From Panulirus ornatus (lineage: Eukaryota; Arthropoda; Malacostraca; Decapoda; Palinuridae): a stretch of DNA of 64,000 nt. The notes beneath the pieces are model-generated. The model was not told the DNA's origin and did no database searches. It saw only the letters and a list, made by a program, of their open reading frames with translations. The DNA is taken from assembly GCF_036320965.1 (NCBI RefSeq), contig NC_092238.1, positions 24,413,903 through 24,477,902 of the forward strand. Reading direction: 5' to 3'. The first letter of the stretch is position 1. Each line of letters opens with the position of its first letter. The translations under genes and the position numbers were made by a program. Of this stretch, positions 35,761 through 54,889 are shown piece after piece.

Positions 35761-37366
35761 TTTTTTTTTTTTTATTATACTTTGTCGCTGTCTCCCGCGT
35801 TTGCGAGGTAGCGCAAGGAAACAGACGAAAGAAATGGCCCAACCCCCCCCCCCCCCATACACATGTATATACATACGTCCACACACGCAAATATACATAC
35901 CTACACAGCTTTCCATGGTTTACCCCAGACGCTTCACATGCCCCGATTCAATCCACTGACAGCACGTCAACCCCGGTATACCACATCGCTCCAATTCACT
36001 CTATTCCTTGCCCTCCTTTCACCCTCCTGCATGTTCAGGCCCCGATCACACAAAATCTTTCTCACTCCATCTTTCCACCTCCAATTTGGTCTCCCTCTTC
36101 TCCTTGTTCCCTCCACCTCCGACACATATATCCTCTTGGTCAATCTTTCCTCACTCATCCTCTCCATGTGCCCAAACCACTTCAAAACACCCTCTTCTGC
36201 TCTCTCAACCATGCTCTTTTTATTTCCACACATCTCTCTTACCCTTACGTTACTCACTCGATCAAACCACCTCACACCACACATTGTCCTCAAACATCTC
36301 ATTTCCAGCACATCCACCCTCCTATGCACAACTCTATCCATAGCCCACGCCTCGCAACCATACAACATTGTTTGAACCACTATTCCTTCAAACATACCCA
36401 TTTTTGCTTTCCGAGATAATGTTCTCGACTTCCACACATTCTTCAAGGCCCCCAGGATTTTCGCCCCCTCCCCCACCCTATGATCCACTTCCGCTTCCAT
36501 GGTTCCATCCGCTGCCAGATCCACTCCCAGATATCTAAAACACTTCACTTCTTCCAGTTTTTCTCCATTCAAACTCACCTCCCAATTGACTTGACCCTCA
36601 ACCCTACTGTACCTAATAACCTTGCTCTTATTCACATTTACTCTTAACTTTCTTCTTCCACACACTTTTCCAAACTCAGTCACCAGCTTCTGCAGTTTCT
36701 CACATGAATCAGCCACCAGCGCTGTATCATCAGCGAACAACAACTGACTCACTTCCCAAGCTCTCTCATCCCCAACAGACTTCATACTTGCCCCTCTTTC
36801 CAAAACTCTTGCATTCACCTCCCTAACAACCCCATCCATAAACAAATTAAACAACCATGGAGACATCACACACCCCTGCCGCAAACCTACATTCACTGAG
36901 AACCAATCACTTTCCTCTCTTCCTACACGTACACATGCCTTACATTCTCGATAAAAACTTTTCACTGCTTCTAACAACTTTCCTCCCACACCATATATTC
37001 TTAATACCTTCCACAGAGCATCTCTATCAACTCTATCATATGCCTTCTCCAGATCCATAAATGCTACATACAAATCCATTTGCTTTTCTAAGTATTTCTC
37101 ACATACATTCTTCAAAGCAAACACCTGATCCACACATCCTCTACCACTTCTGAAACCACACTGCTCTTCCCCAATCTGATGCTCTGTACATGCCTTCACC
37201 CTCTCAATCAATACCCTCCCATATAATTTACCAGGAATACTCAACAAACTTATACCTCTGTAATTTGAGCACTCACTCTTATCCCCTTTGCCTTTGTACA
37301 ATGGCACTATGCACGCATTCCGCCAATCCTCAGGCACCTCACCATGAGTCATACATACATTAAATA
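35761..37366 (-). mobile_element. RTE-like copy inserted in satellite, long open ORF
   Basis: T13 (reverse A tail), terminal module, short-type 3' UTR, then an uninterrupted 461-codon frame (37,352-35,967). It runs from MTHGEVPEDWRN through motif A FMDLEKAYDR, LRQGCVMSP, FADDTALVADS and the C-terminal domain. The 5' end is truncated inside the RT domain. The 9-nt ACTTCTACT directly flanks both ends (35,752-35,760 and 37,367-37,375), as expected for a target-site duplication. It is young: only minor differences from the 20.5-kb copy. Confidence 0.92.
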
Positions 37367-37375
37367 ACTTCTACT

Positions 37376-37523
37376 TATCTATCTATTATACTTTGTCGAT
37401 GTCTCCCACATTAGCGAGGTAGCGTAAGGAAACAGACGAAAGAATGGCACAACCCATCCACATACACATGCATAGACATACACATCCACACACGCACATA
37501 TATATACCTATACATTTCATCGT

Positions 37524-37602
<79 letters not shown>

Positions 37603-39525
37603 GAGCATCTCTATCAACCCTATCATATGCCTTCTCCAGATCCATAAATGCTACATTCAAATCCATCTGTTTTTCTATGAATTTCTCGCATACATTCTTC
37701 AAAGCAAACACCTGATCCACACATCCTCTACCACTTCTGAAACCACACTGCTCTTCCCAATCTGATGTTCTGTACATGCCTTCACCCTCTCAATCAATAC
37801 CCTCCCATACAATTTCCCAGGAATACCCAACAAACTTATACCTCTGTAATTTGAGCACTCACTTTTATCCCCTTTGCCTTTGTACAATGGCAATATGCAT
37901 GCATTCCACCAATCATCAGGCACTTCACCATGAGCCATACATACACTGAATATCCTCACCAACCAGTCAACAACACAGTCACCCCCTTTTTTAATAAATT
38001 CCACTGCAATATCATCCAAACCCGCCACCTTGCCGGCTTTCATCTTCCGCAAAGCTTTCACTACCTCTTCTCTGTTTACCAAATCATTCTCCCTGACCCT
38101 CTCACTTCGCACACCACTTCGACCAAGATACCCTATATCTGCCACGCTATCTTCTAACACACTCAACAAACCTTCAAAATACTCACTCCATCTCCTTCTC
38201 ACATCACCACTACTTGTTATTACTTCCCCATTAGCCCCTTTCATCGATGTTCCCATTTGTTCTCTCGTCTTACGCACTTTATTTACCTCCTTCCAAAATA
38301 TCTTTCAATTCTCCCTAAGATTTAATGATACTTTCTCACCCCAACTCTCATTTGCCCTCTTTTTCACCTCTTGCACCTTTCTCTTGACCTCCTGCCTCTT
38401 CCTTTTATATATCTACCAGTCATTTGCACTATTTCCCTGCAAAAATTGTCCAAGTGCCTCTCTCTTCTCTTTCACTTATAATCTTACTTCTTCATCCCAC
38501 CACTCACTACCCTTTCTAATCTGCCCACCTCCCACACTTCTCACGCTACAAGCATCTTTTGCGCAAGCCATCACGGCTTCCCTAAATACATCTCATTCCT
38601 CCCCCACTCCCCTTACCTCCTTTGCTCTCACCTTTTTCCATTCTGCACTCAGTCTCTCCTGGTACTTTCCTCACACAAGTCTCCTTTCCAAGCTCATTTA
38701 CTCTCACCACTCTCTTCTATTCTGAAAACCTCTACAAATGTTCACCTTCACCTCCACAAGATAATGATCAGATATCCCAACAGTTGCCCCTCTCAGCACA
38801 TTAACATAAAAAAGTCTCTCTTTTCACGCACCTATCAATTAACATGTAATCCAATAATGCTCTCTGGCCATCTCTCCTACTTACATATGCATACTTATGT
38901 ATATCTCGCTTTTTAAACCAGGTATTCCTAATCACCATTCCCTTTTCAGCACACAAATCTACAAGCTCTTAACCATTTCCATTTACAACACTGAACACAC
39001 CATGTACACCAATCAATCCCTCAACTGCCACATTACTCACCTTTGCATTCAAATCACCCATCACTATAACCCAGTCTCATGCATCAAAACTGCTAACACA
39101 CTCACTCAGCTGCTCCCAAAACACTCGCCTTTCATGATCTTTCTTCTCATGCCCAGGTGCATAGGCCCCAATAATCACCCATCTCTCTCCATCCACTTTC
39201 AGTTTTACCCATATCAATCTAAAGTTTACTTTCTTACACTCTATCACATACTCCCAAAACTCCTGTTTCAGGAGTAGTGCTACTCCTTCCTTTGCTCTTG
39301 TCCTCTCACCAACCTCTGACTTTACTCCCAAAACATTCCCAAACCACTCTGTCATGTAATAATGCACCGAAACCACAGCTCCCTTTCCACATCCAGGCCA
39401 CACACAACTTTCAATGGTTTACCTCAAACGCTTCACATGCCCTGGTTCAATCCATTGACAGCACGTCGACCCCAGTATACCACATCATTCCAATTCACTC
39501 TATTCCTTCCATGCCTTTCACCCTC
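37376..39525 (-). mobile_element. RTE-like copy with internal deletion, endonuclease part present
   Basis: Terminal tail (37,376-37,526, A tail replaced by (TAGA)n), an (AT)n tract, then RT from the AYDRVDRDAL region (37,600) back through VNREEVVKALRKMKAG and the linker. It continues to endonuclease pieces (GVALLLKQEFW, WVIIGAYAPG at 39.08-39.35 kb). The segment between 3' UTR and RT motif A is missing. At about 39,352 it joins another 3'-UTR/C-terminal piece (to 39,525) of the same orientation. Several stops. Confidence 0.85.
37527..37597. repeat. (AT)n tract at an RTE internal junction
   Basis: About 34 AT repeats join the 3' tail to RT coding sequence of the same orientation. Confidence 0.95.
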
Positions 39526-39534
39526 ACTTCTACT

Positions 39535-40678
39535 TTTTTTTTTTTTATTATACTTTGTCGCTGTCTCCCGCGTTTGCGAGGTAGCGCAAGGAAACAGACG
39601 AAAGAAATGGCCCAACCCCCCCCCATACACATGTATATACATACGTCCACACACGCAAATATACATACCTACACAGCTTTCCATGGTTTACCCCAGACGC
39701 TTCACATGCCCTGATTCAATCCACTGACAGCACGTCAACCCCGGTATACCACATCGCTCCAATTCACTCTATTCCTTGCCCTCCTTTCACCCTCCTGCAT
39801 GTTCAGGCCCCGATCACACAAAATCTTTTTCACTCCATCTTTCCACCTCCAATTTGGTCTCCCACTTCTCCTCGTTCCCTCCACCTCCAACACATATATC
39901 CTCTTGGTCAATCTTTCCTCACTCATTCTCTCCATGTGACCAAACCATTTCAAAACACCCTCTTCTGCTCTCTCAACCACACTCTTTTTATTTCCACACA
40001 TCTCTCTTACCCTTACATTACTTACTCGATCAAACCACCTCACACCATATATTGTCTTCAAACATCTCATTTCCAGCACATCCACCCTTCTGCGCACAAC
40101 TCTATCCATAGCCCATGCCTCGCAACCATCCAACATTGTTGGAACCACTATTCCTTCAAACATACCCATTTTTGCTTTCCGAGATAATGTTCTCGACTTC
40201 CACACATTCTTCAAGGCTCCAAGAATTTTCGCCCCCTCCCCCACCCTATGATTCACTTCCACTTCCATGGTTCCATCCGCTGCCAGATCCACTCCCAGAT
40301 ATCTAAAACACTTTACTTCCTCCACTTTTTCTCCTTTCAAACTTACCTCCCAATTGACTTGACCCTCAACCCTACTGTACCTAATAACCTTGCTCTTATT
40401 CACATTTACTCTTAACTTTCTTCTTTCACACACTTTACCAAACTCAGTCACCAGCTTCTGCAGTTTCTTACATGAATCAGCCACCAGTGCTGTATCATCA
40501 GCGAACAACAACTGACTCACTTCCCAAGCTCTCTCATCCACAACAGACTGCATACTTGCCCCTCTTTCCAAAACTCTTGCATTCACCTCCCTACCAACCC
40601 CATCCATAAACAAATTAAACAACCATGGAGACATCACACACCCCTGCCGCAAACCTACATTCACTGAGAACCAATCAC
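39535..40678 (-). mobile_element. RTE-like copy inserted in series, open partial ORF
   Basis: Preceded by the same ACTTCTACT (39,526-39,534). It has a T run, terminal module, short-type 3' UTR and a 309-codon open frame (40,664-39,735) from VGLRQGCVMSPW through FADDTALVADS to the C-terminus. It is truncated at NVGLRQGC, after which satellite sequence resumes in register (AAAATAATCC... for GAAATAATCATGG). Confidence 0.9.
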
Positions 40679-40680
40679 TT

Positions 40681-40868
40681 AAAATAATCCTTTAATATAT
40701 ATCATAATGCTCTCAGTTACCAATTCATACCCAGTAAATACGATGCATAGGATCAGAAAACATTTTCAAATTGGATTCAATTAACAGCTTAACTGAATGT
40801 CGTAAAGAAAACTAAACGATATTTTAACACCAAATTTGTATTCAGCATGGAAAATAATTCTTATAATG
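40681..40868 (+). repeat. satellite array, part 2
   Basis: It resumes with ATATCATAATGCTCTCAG, ACCCAGTAAATACGATGCA and TTAACTGAATGTCGTAAAG, and is interrupted after TTCTTATAATGA. Confidence 0.88.
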
Positions 40869-40994
40869 AACAAAGGCAGCAAGTATGAATTATGTACATG
40901 TGTATATATGTATATGTCTGCGTATGTATATATATGTATACGTTGAAATGTATAGGTATGTATATGTGCATGTGGAAGTGTATATATATACATG
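40869..40994 (+). mobile_element. RTE-like 3'-UTR microsatellite fragment in satellite
   Basis: It starts GGCAGCAAGTATGAATTATG and runs through the TGTATATATG/TGTATACGTTGAAATG part of the 3' UTR. It contains neither ORF nor terminal module. It sits exactly between ATAATGA and GTTTTAAAGG of one satellite unit. Confidence 0.75.
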
Positions 40995-41268
40995 TTTTAA
41001 AGGATATCTATTTTTCTGAGAAAAATGCCTAAAATTGAAGGTATTTTTTAGCTCAAAAAAATTTTTGTTTCAAAATTGAAACATGAGATATTCAAACACT
41101 TCTATACTTAAAATAATCATGAAAAAATTTATCATAATGCTCTCAGTCATTGATACATACTCAGTAAATACGATGCAAAGGAAAAGAAATTTCTTAAAAC
41201 TGACTTCATTTAACAGCTAAATTGAGAGTCATTAAGAGGACTGAATGTTATTTTAACACCAGATTTGA
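40995..41268 (+). repeat. satellite array, part 3
   Basis: GTTTTAAAGGATATCTATTT, AATGCCTAAAATTGAAGG and the unit anchor TAAATTGAGAGTCATTAAGAG at about 41,219. Confidence 0.88.
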
Positions 41269-42298
41269 ATAGATAAAAACTGGAGGAAGTGAAGTGTTTT
41301 AGATATCTGGGAGTGCATTTGGCAGCAGATGGAACCATGGAAGAGGAAGTGAGTCACAGGGTGGGGTAGGGGGTAAAAGTTCTGGGAGCATTGATAAATG
41401 TGTGGAAAGCGAGAACATTATCTCGGAAATCAGAAATGGGTATGTTTAAAGGAACAGTGGTTCCAACAGTGTTGCGAGGCGTGGGCTATAGATAGAGTAG
41501 TGCGGAGGAGGGTGGATGTGTTGGAAATGAGATGTTTGAGGACAATATGTGGTGTGAGGTGGTTTGATCGAGTAAGTAATGAAAAGGTAAGAGAGATGTG
41601 TGGTAATAAAAGAGTGTGGGTGAGAGAGCAGAAGAGGGTGTTTTGAAATGGTTTGGTCACATGGAGAGAATGAGTGAGGAAAGATTGAAAAAGAGGATAT
41701 ATATGTGTCAGAGGTGGAGGGAATGAGGAGAAGTGGGTGACCAAATTGGAGGTGGAAAGATGAAGTGAAAAAAGATTTTGAGCGATCGGGGCCTGAACAT
41801 GCAGGAGGGTGAAAGGTGTGCAAGGAATAGAGTGAATTGGAACGATGTGGTATACCAGGGTCGACATGCTGTCAATGGATTGAGCCAGGGCATGTGGAGC
41901 GTCTGGGGTAAACCATGGGAAGTTTTGTTTGGCCTGGATGTGGAAAGGAAGCTGTGGTTTCGGTGCATTATACATGATAGCTACAGACTGTGAACGAATG
42001 TGGCCTTTGTTATCTTTTCCTGGCGCTACCTCTTGCACGTGCGGGAGAAGGGGGTTGTCATTTCATGAGTGGCGGGATGGCGACGGAAATAAATAAAGGA
42101 AGCAAGTATGAATTATGTACATGTGTATGTATGTATATGTCTGTGTATGTATATATATGTACATGTTGAAATGTATAGGTATGTATATGTACGTATGTGG
42201 ACATGCATGTATATACATGTGTATATGGGTGGTTGGGCCATTCTTTCGTCTGTTTCCTTGCGCTACCTAGCTAACACGGGAGACAGCGACAAAGTATA
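41269..42298 (+). mobile_element. RTE-like C-terminal part with long 3' UTR, inserted in satellite
   Basis: It begins at KLEEVKCFRYLGVHLAADG-like codons and passes through a YGCEAW region with a small deletion, RWFDRVSNEKVREM and a frameshifted LKWFGHMERM. The long 3' UTR and the terminal module follow (42,228-42,298). The satellite unit continues on both sides (CACCAGATTTGAAT on the left, ATGAATATTGCATTCAG on the right). Confidence 0.85.
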
Positions 42299-43194
42299 AT
42301 CAAAAAGAATATGAATATTGCATTCAGTATCAGAAATACTTCTTATAATGAGTTTATACAGGAAATCTTTTTTCTGAGAAAATTATCAAAAACTGTAGGT
42401 ACTAGTTCAGGATATTTTTTGGCACCAAAAACATTTTGTTTCAAAATTGAAAGATAAGATATTCAAACACTTCTATACTTGAAATAATCATGAAAAACAT
42501 ATCATAATGCTATCAGTTACCGATACATACTCAGTAAATATGATGCAAAGTAACAGAAATATTTTAAAAGTGACTTCATTTAACAGTTTAATTGAGTTTT
42601 ATTATAAGGACTAAATGTCATTTAACACCATATTTGTATTCAGAATGAAAAATAATTCTTATATAATGAGTTTTAGAGGAAATTTATTTTTCTGAAAAAA
42701 TACCAAAAATAGAAGGGTATTTTTTGGCTCCAAAAACTTTTGTTTCAGAACTGAAAGATAAGATATTCAAAAACTTCCATACTTGAAATGATCAATGAAA
42801 ATATATCATAATGTTCTCAGTTAATGATACATACCTAGTAAATTCGAAGCAAGGGAGCAGAACATATTGTAAAATTGACTTCATTTAACAGCTTACATGA
42901 ACGTCATAATGACAAGTAAATGATATTTTAACACAAGATTTGTATTCAGCATGAAAAATACTTCTCATAATGAGTTTTCAAAGGAATTCTACTTTTCTGA
43001 GAAAAATGCCAAAAATTGAAGGTTATTTTTCAGCTCAAACATTTTTGTTTTAAAACTGAAAGATATGATATCTAAACGCTTCTATCCTTGAAATAATCAT
43101 GGAAAATATATCACAATGCTCTTAGCCACCGATACATAACCAGTAAATATGATGCAAAGGATCAGAAAATATTTAAAATTGAATTCATTTAACC
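42299..43194 (+). repeat. satellite array, part 4
   Basis: Three units with the later-type GAAATAATCATG block. The stretch 42,620-42,719 is the apparent template of a copy found inside an RTE at 44,949-45,048. Confidence 0.9.
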
Positions 43195-43206
43195 ACTTAA
43201 TTGAAT

Positions 43207-43920
43207 TTTTTTTTTCGCCCCCTCCCCCAAAATTCTGGGGGCCTTGAAGAATGTGTGGAAGTCGAGAACATTATCTCGGAAAGCAAAAATGGGTATGTTT
43301 GAAGGAATAGTGGTTCCAACAATGTTGTATGGCTGCGAGGCGTGGGCTATGGATAGAGTTGTGCGCAGGAGGATGGATGTGCTGGAAATGAGATGTTTGA
43401 GGACAATGTGTGGTGTGAGGTGGTTTGATCGAGTGAGTAACGTAAGGGTAAGAGAGATGTGTGGAAATAAAAAGAGCGTGGTTGAGAGAGCAGAAGAGGG
43501 TGTTTTGAAGTGGTTTGGGCACATGGAGAGAATGAGTGAGGAAAGATTGACCAAGAGGATATATGTGTCGGAGGTGGAGGGAACGAGAAGAGGGAGACCA
43601 AATTGGAGGTGGAAAGATGGAGTGAAAAAGATTTTGTGTGATCGGGGCCTGAACATGCAGGAGGGTGAAAGGAGGGCAAGGAATAGAGTGAATTGGAGCG
43701 ATGTGGTATACCGGGGTTGACGTGCTGTCAGTGGATTGAATCAAGGCATGTGAAGCGTCTGGGGTAAACCATGGAAAGCTGTGTAGGTATGTATATTTGC
43801 ATGTGTGGACGTATGTATATACATGTGTATGGGGGGGGTTGGGCCATTTCTTTCGTCTGTTTCCTTGCGCTACCTCGCAAACGCGGGAGACAGCGACAAA
43901 GTATAATAATAATATAAAAT
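43207..43920 (+). mobile_element. young RTE-like 3' copy with 12-bp target-site duplication
   Basis: ACTTAATTGAAT flanks it on the left (43,195-43,206) and on the right (43,921-43,932). The body has a 158-codon open frame (43,244-43,720: KNVWKSRTLSRKAKMG ... RVNWSDVVYRG), the short-type 3' UTR and a terminal module ending in (AAT)n. The 5' end carries a small inverted piece: TTTTCGCCCCCTCCCCC is the reverse complement of the element sequence that would directly precede AAAATTCTGGG. Confidence 0.93.
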
Positions 43921-44311
43921 ACTTAATTGAATGTCATAAAGATGACAAAACAATATTCTAACACCAGATTTTTATTCAGCATAAAACATACTTCTCATAA
44001 TGAGTTTTTAAAGGAAATCTATTTTTCTGAGAAAAATGCCAAAAATGCCCGGGTACTTTTTGGCCCCAAAAACATTTTGTTTCAAAATTGAAAGATAAAA
44101 TATTCAAAAACTTCTACACTTGATATAATAATGGAAAATATATCATAATGCTCTCAGTTACCGATACATACCCAGTAAATATGATGCAAATGGGCAGAAA
44201 ATATTTTGAAATTGACTTCATTTAACAGCTTAATTAGGTGTCATTAAGAGGACTAAGTGTTATTCTACACCAGATTTGTATTCAGCACAAAAAAATTGAA
44301 GGTAGACGTTA
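43921..44311 (+). repeat. satellite array, part 5 (end of array)
   Basis: One and a part unit, ending after TTGTATTCAGCACAAAAAAATTGAAGG at the hAT-like element. Confidence 0.9.
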
Positions 44312-44699
44312 CAATGGCTTATCCAGGGTATGGCAGGTAGCGCAGGTGCCCTAGGCACCACTTGAAGGGGGTGCCACTCAATGGGTTTGTTTTTGACATA
44401 TGCTGCCCGATTGACATTTTCTAACGGTTTGGTTTTGTGAGATAAAAAAGAAACTCATCTACTTTTCAACTATAGAAATATTTTGCTACTATCAGTTGCA
44501 TTACCGCTTCTATGTTACAATTTTGATCAAATAAGTCTTTAAGAGTTCATATAAATTTAAGTTTGGCCTAACTCTTCAACAGTTTATAATTACACTATAT
44601 ATATTTCTTTATACATCTACTGTATGTACATTTCTAATCGAGCCAGGGGCGCAATATCAGTGCGTACTATAGGCACTATTTCCCCTTGATACGCCCCTG
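44312..44699. mobile_element. small hAT-like non-autonomous element
   Basis: The left end reads CAATGGCTTATCCAGGG and the right end, in reverse, CAGGGGCGTATCAAGGG: imperfect terminal inverted repeats of hAT style. Just inside the left end is GGTGCCCTAGGCACC, also seen in many hAT elements. It is 388 bp with no transposase. No matching 8-bp target duplication is visible (AGACGTTA against GCTGCTAG), perhaps because the flanks were rearranged: the left flank is satellite and the right flank is RTE. Confidence 0.5.
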
Positions 44700-46200
44700 G
44701 CTGCTAGAAGTGGTGAAAAGTTTTTACCAAGGATCTAAGGCATGTGTAGAAGTACGAAGAGAGGAGAGTGATTGGTTCCCAGTGAAGGTCAGTCTGCAGC
44801 TGGGGTGTGTGATGTCCCCATGGCTGTTTAATCTGTTTATGGAAGGGGTGGTTAGGGAGGTGAATGCAAGTTTTGGAGAGAGGGATGAGTATCCAGTCTG
44901 TTGGAGAAGAAAGAGCCTGAGAAGTGTCTCAGGTGTTGTTCGCCAAAGATTTAACACCATATTTGTATTCAGAATGAGAAATAATTCTTATATAATGAGT
45001 TTTAGAGGAAATTTATATTTCTGAAAAAATACCAAAAATAGAAGGGTAGCTGATTCAACTGAGAAACTGCCAAGTTGGTGACTGAGTTTGGAAAAAAGTG
45101 CGAAAGGAGAAAGTTGAGAGTAAATGTGAACAAAAGCAAGGTTATTAGGTTCAGTATGGTTGAAGGACAAGTTAATTGGGATGTAAGTTTAAACGGAGAA
45201 AAATTGGAGAAAGTGAAGTGTTTTAGATATCTGGGAGTGGACTTAGTAGCAAATGGAACCATGAAAGCGGAAGTGAGTCACTGGGTGGGGTAGGGGGCGA
45301 AGGTTCTCAGAGCAACGATGAGTGCGTGGAAGGGGAGAACATTATTGCAGAGAGCAAAAATGGGTATGTTTGAGAGAATAGCAGTTCCAACAATGTTATA
45401 TGGTTGCAAGGCATGGGCTATAGATAGGGCTGTGCACAGGAAGGTGGATATGTTGGAAATGAAATGGTTGAGGACAATATTTGGTGTAGGGTGGTTTGAT
45501 TAAGTAATGAAAGGGTAAGAGAGATGTGTGGAAATAAAAAGAGTGTGGTTGAGAGAGCAGATGAGGGTGTGTTGAAATGGTTTGGACATATGGAGAGAAT
45601 GAGTGAAGAAAGAGTGGCAAAGAGGATATATGTGTCAGAGGTGGAGGGATCAAGGAGAAGTGGGAGACCAAACTGGAGGTGGAAGGATGGAGTGAAAAAG
45701 ATTTTAAGCGATTGGGGCCTGAACAGGCAGGAGGGTGAGAGATGTGCAAGGAATAGAGTGAATTGGAACAATGTCGTATACTGGGGTTGATTTTCTGTCA
45801 ATGGACTGAACCTGGGCATGTGAAATGTCTGGGGTAAACCATGGAAAGGTCTGTAGGGTATGGAAGTGGAGAGGGAGCTGTGGTTTCAGAGCATTACACA
45901 TGACAGCTAGAGACTAAGCGTGAATGAATGTGACCTTTTTTGCCTGTTTTCCTGGCGCTACCTTGCTGAAGCAGGGGGTAGCAATGCTGTTTCCTGTGGG
46001 GCAGGGTAGTGCCAGAAATGGATGAAGGCAAGCAAGTATGAATATGTATATGCATATATATATTTGCATATATCTACATGTATGTATATATATGTATATG
46101 TGTATATGTTGATATGTATGCATTTGTGCATGTATGGGCATTTATGTACATGTATGTGTCTAAGAGTGGATGGGCCATTTGTCATCTGTAAAATGATAAA
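44700..46200 (+). mobile_element. RTE-like copy with satellite patch replacing the catalytic motif
   Basis: RT from LLEVVKSFYQGSKAC, LQLGCVMSPWLFNLFM and VRREESDWF to a VLFA-type block, then 100 bp of satellite (44,949-45,048), then ADSTEKL-like codons, VNVNKSKVIRFS, FRYLGVDLVANGTM, YGCKAWAID and LKWFGHMERM. The long 3' UTR ends at about 46,200 with a weak tail. The FADD catalytic pair is gone. Frameshifts also occur near 45,290 and 45,505. Confidence 0.88.
44949..45048 (+). repeat. 100-bp satellite patch inside RTE
   Basis: It equals 42,620-42,719 at 98 of 100 positions by my base-by-base comparison (differences at one A/G and one T/A). It replaces about 18-20 nt of the RTE. Confidence 0.9.
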
Positions 46201-46214
46201 GATGAGTAATCACA

Positions 46215-46425
46215 CTACAGATGTACAAGTTTGTATAAAGTAACTGGTAAGTTGTATAGGAGGGTAGTGATTGAGAGAAGAAAGGCAATACAGAGCTTAA
46301 GATTGGAACAGTGTGGCTTCAGAATTGGTAAAGGATGTGTGAACCAGGTGTTTGCTTTGGAGAATGTGTGTGAGAAATTAGAAAATAGATGGCTTTGTAT
46401 GTGGCATTCATGGATCTTATATATA
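46215..46425 (+). mobile_element. RTE-like RT fragment
   Basis: GKLYRRVVIERRKA, LEQCGFRIGKGCVNQVFALE and NVCEKLENRWLC, then it breaks off at WHSWILYI. It lies directly after the previous copy and may belong to a different insertion, since it is upstream RT sequence placed after a 3' tail. Confidence 0.75.
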
Positions 46426-46429
46426 TCAC

Positions 46430-47465
46430 TATCTTACAATTCTTTTGTCATCTCAACCATTACCAGTCACCTGCACATCCCTTATCATATCTCCACCACT
46501 TTCTTGTCCCACATCTCTGCCTAAAAGAACAGAGTAGAAAAACTACAAGATCAATAATCTATCCTTTATATCATACGATAATAGCACTTTTAACCAAGCT
46601 TTAGATGTGAAATTTTATCCATTCTACAAATGCTGTCATACATTAGGAATATTTTTCATTTAAAAGAAATAATTTTACAAGTCGATCTTCACTGAAAAGT
46701 TTACCAAAATGAAAATCTAACATGAGAGATACTGTCTTTCCACAGTACTTCATCCAAAATACAGGCACAAGCAAGATTATGGAATCAGTAAACATTAATG
46801 ACGTTAGCTAAAACATTGACATAATAAATTATTTACAGATTCTCTTGTCCTAGAACTATGTATAAATATTCAAATTTTGACATCCAACATTTTATGCAGA
46901 AAGCATTACATATATATCTATGACTTTAACATGAGATGGCGTTACATAAGACGTGAATAATACATCAAATTTGACCACATAAGTACTGTCAGGCATTTCC
47001 AATGTTGTAATCATATGACACACCAATCCAAGTCAATAATCCAACAAACATACCATATGCCAACAACTGCCACCAATAACACAGAGATATCATAAAATAA
47101 CATATGCTAATAATGGAAGAAGTATACCACACCCAAAAGTATGATATAAACATATCACATTCAAGCATATGCTACAATCATTCCAAACACCAACCCACTA
47201 AAAGAGCATACCACAATGATATCAAACATCAATCTATACCACAGGCATATTATACATCAACTATGCCATAGTCATATTGTTTATGCATAATTTTTGTATT
47301 ACAAGATGGCATTAACCATTTATGCATTGTTTCACAAATGGAAACCTCCAGTTGAAAATACATACAAAATTTTCATACAAAACATTTCAAATTGTTTTGC
47401 TTAATAGTCTTACATCATTGGAAGTGACTAATGATACTGTGTGATCAATCATCTATAAAAACTGC
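46430..47465. other. 3' flank of BLOC1S1, nothing assigned
   Basis: No gene seen. Around 47,040-47,290 the words ATACCACA, CATATGC and ACATCAA recur irregularly, suggesting a very old short tandem repeat. Confidence 0.4.
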
Positions 47466-47470
47466 AAGTT

Positions 47471-54859
<7,389 letters not shown>

Positions 54860-54889
54860 TATTCTTAATTAAAAACAGCACAACCTAAA

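Noticed and set aside
37386..37777. Open frames made of repeated Tyr-Ile residues (also at 18.6, 51.2, 53.1, 59.7 and 63.7 kb)
   Set aside because: They are translations of (AT)n microsatellites.
31525..44311. Regularly spaced repeats considered as a CRISPR-like array
   Set aside because: The whole ~0.31-kb unit is repeated, not a short repeat with unique spacers, in an intron-bearing eukaryotic locus.
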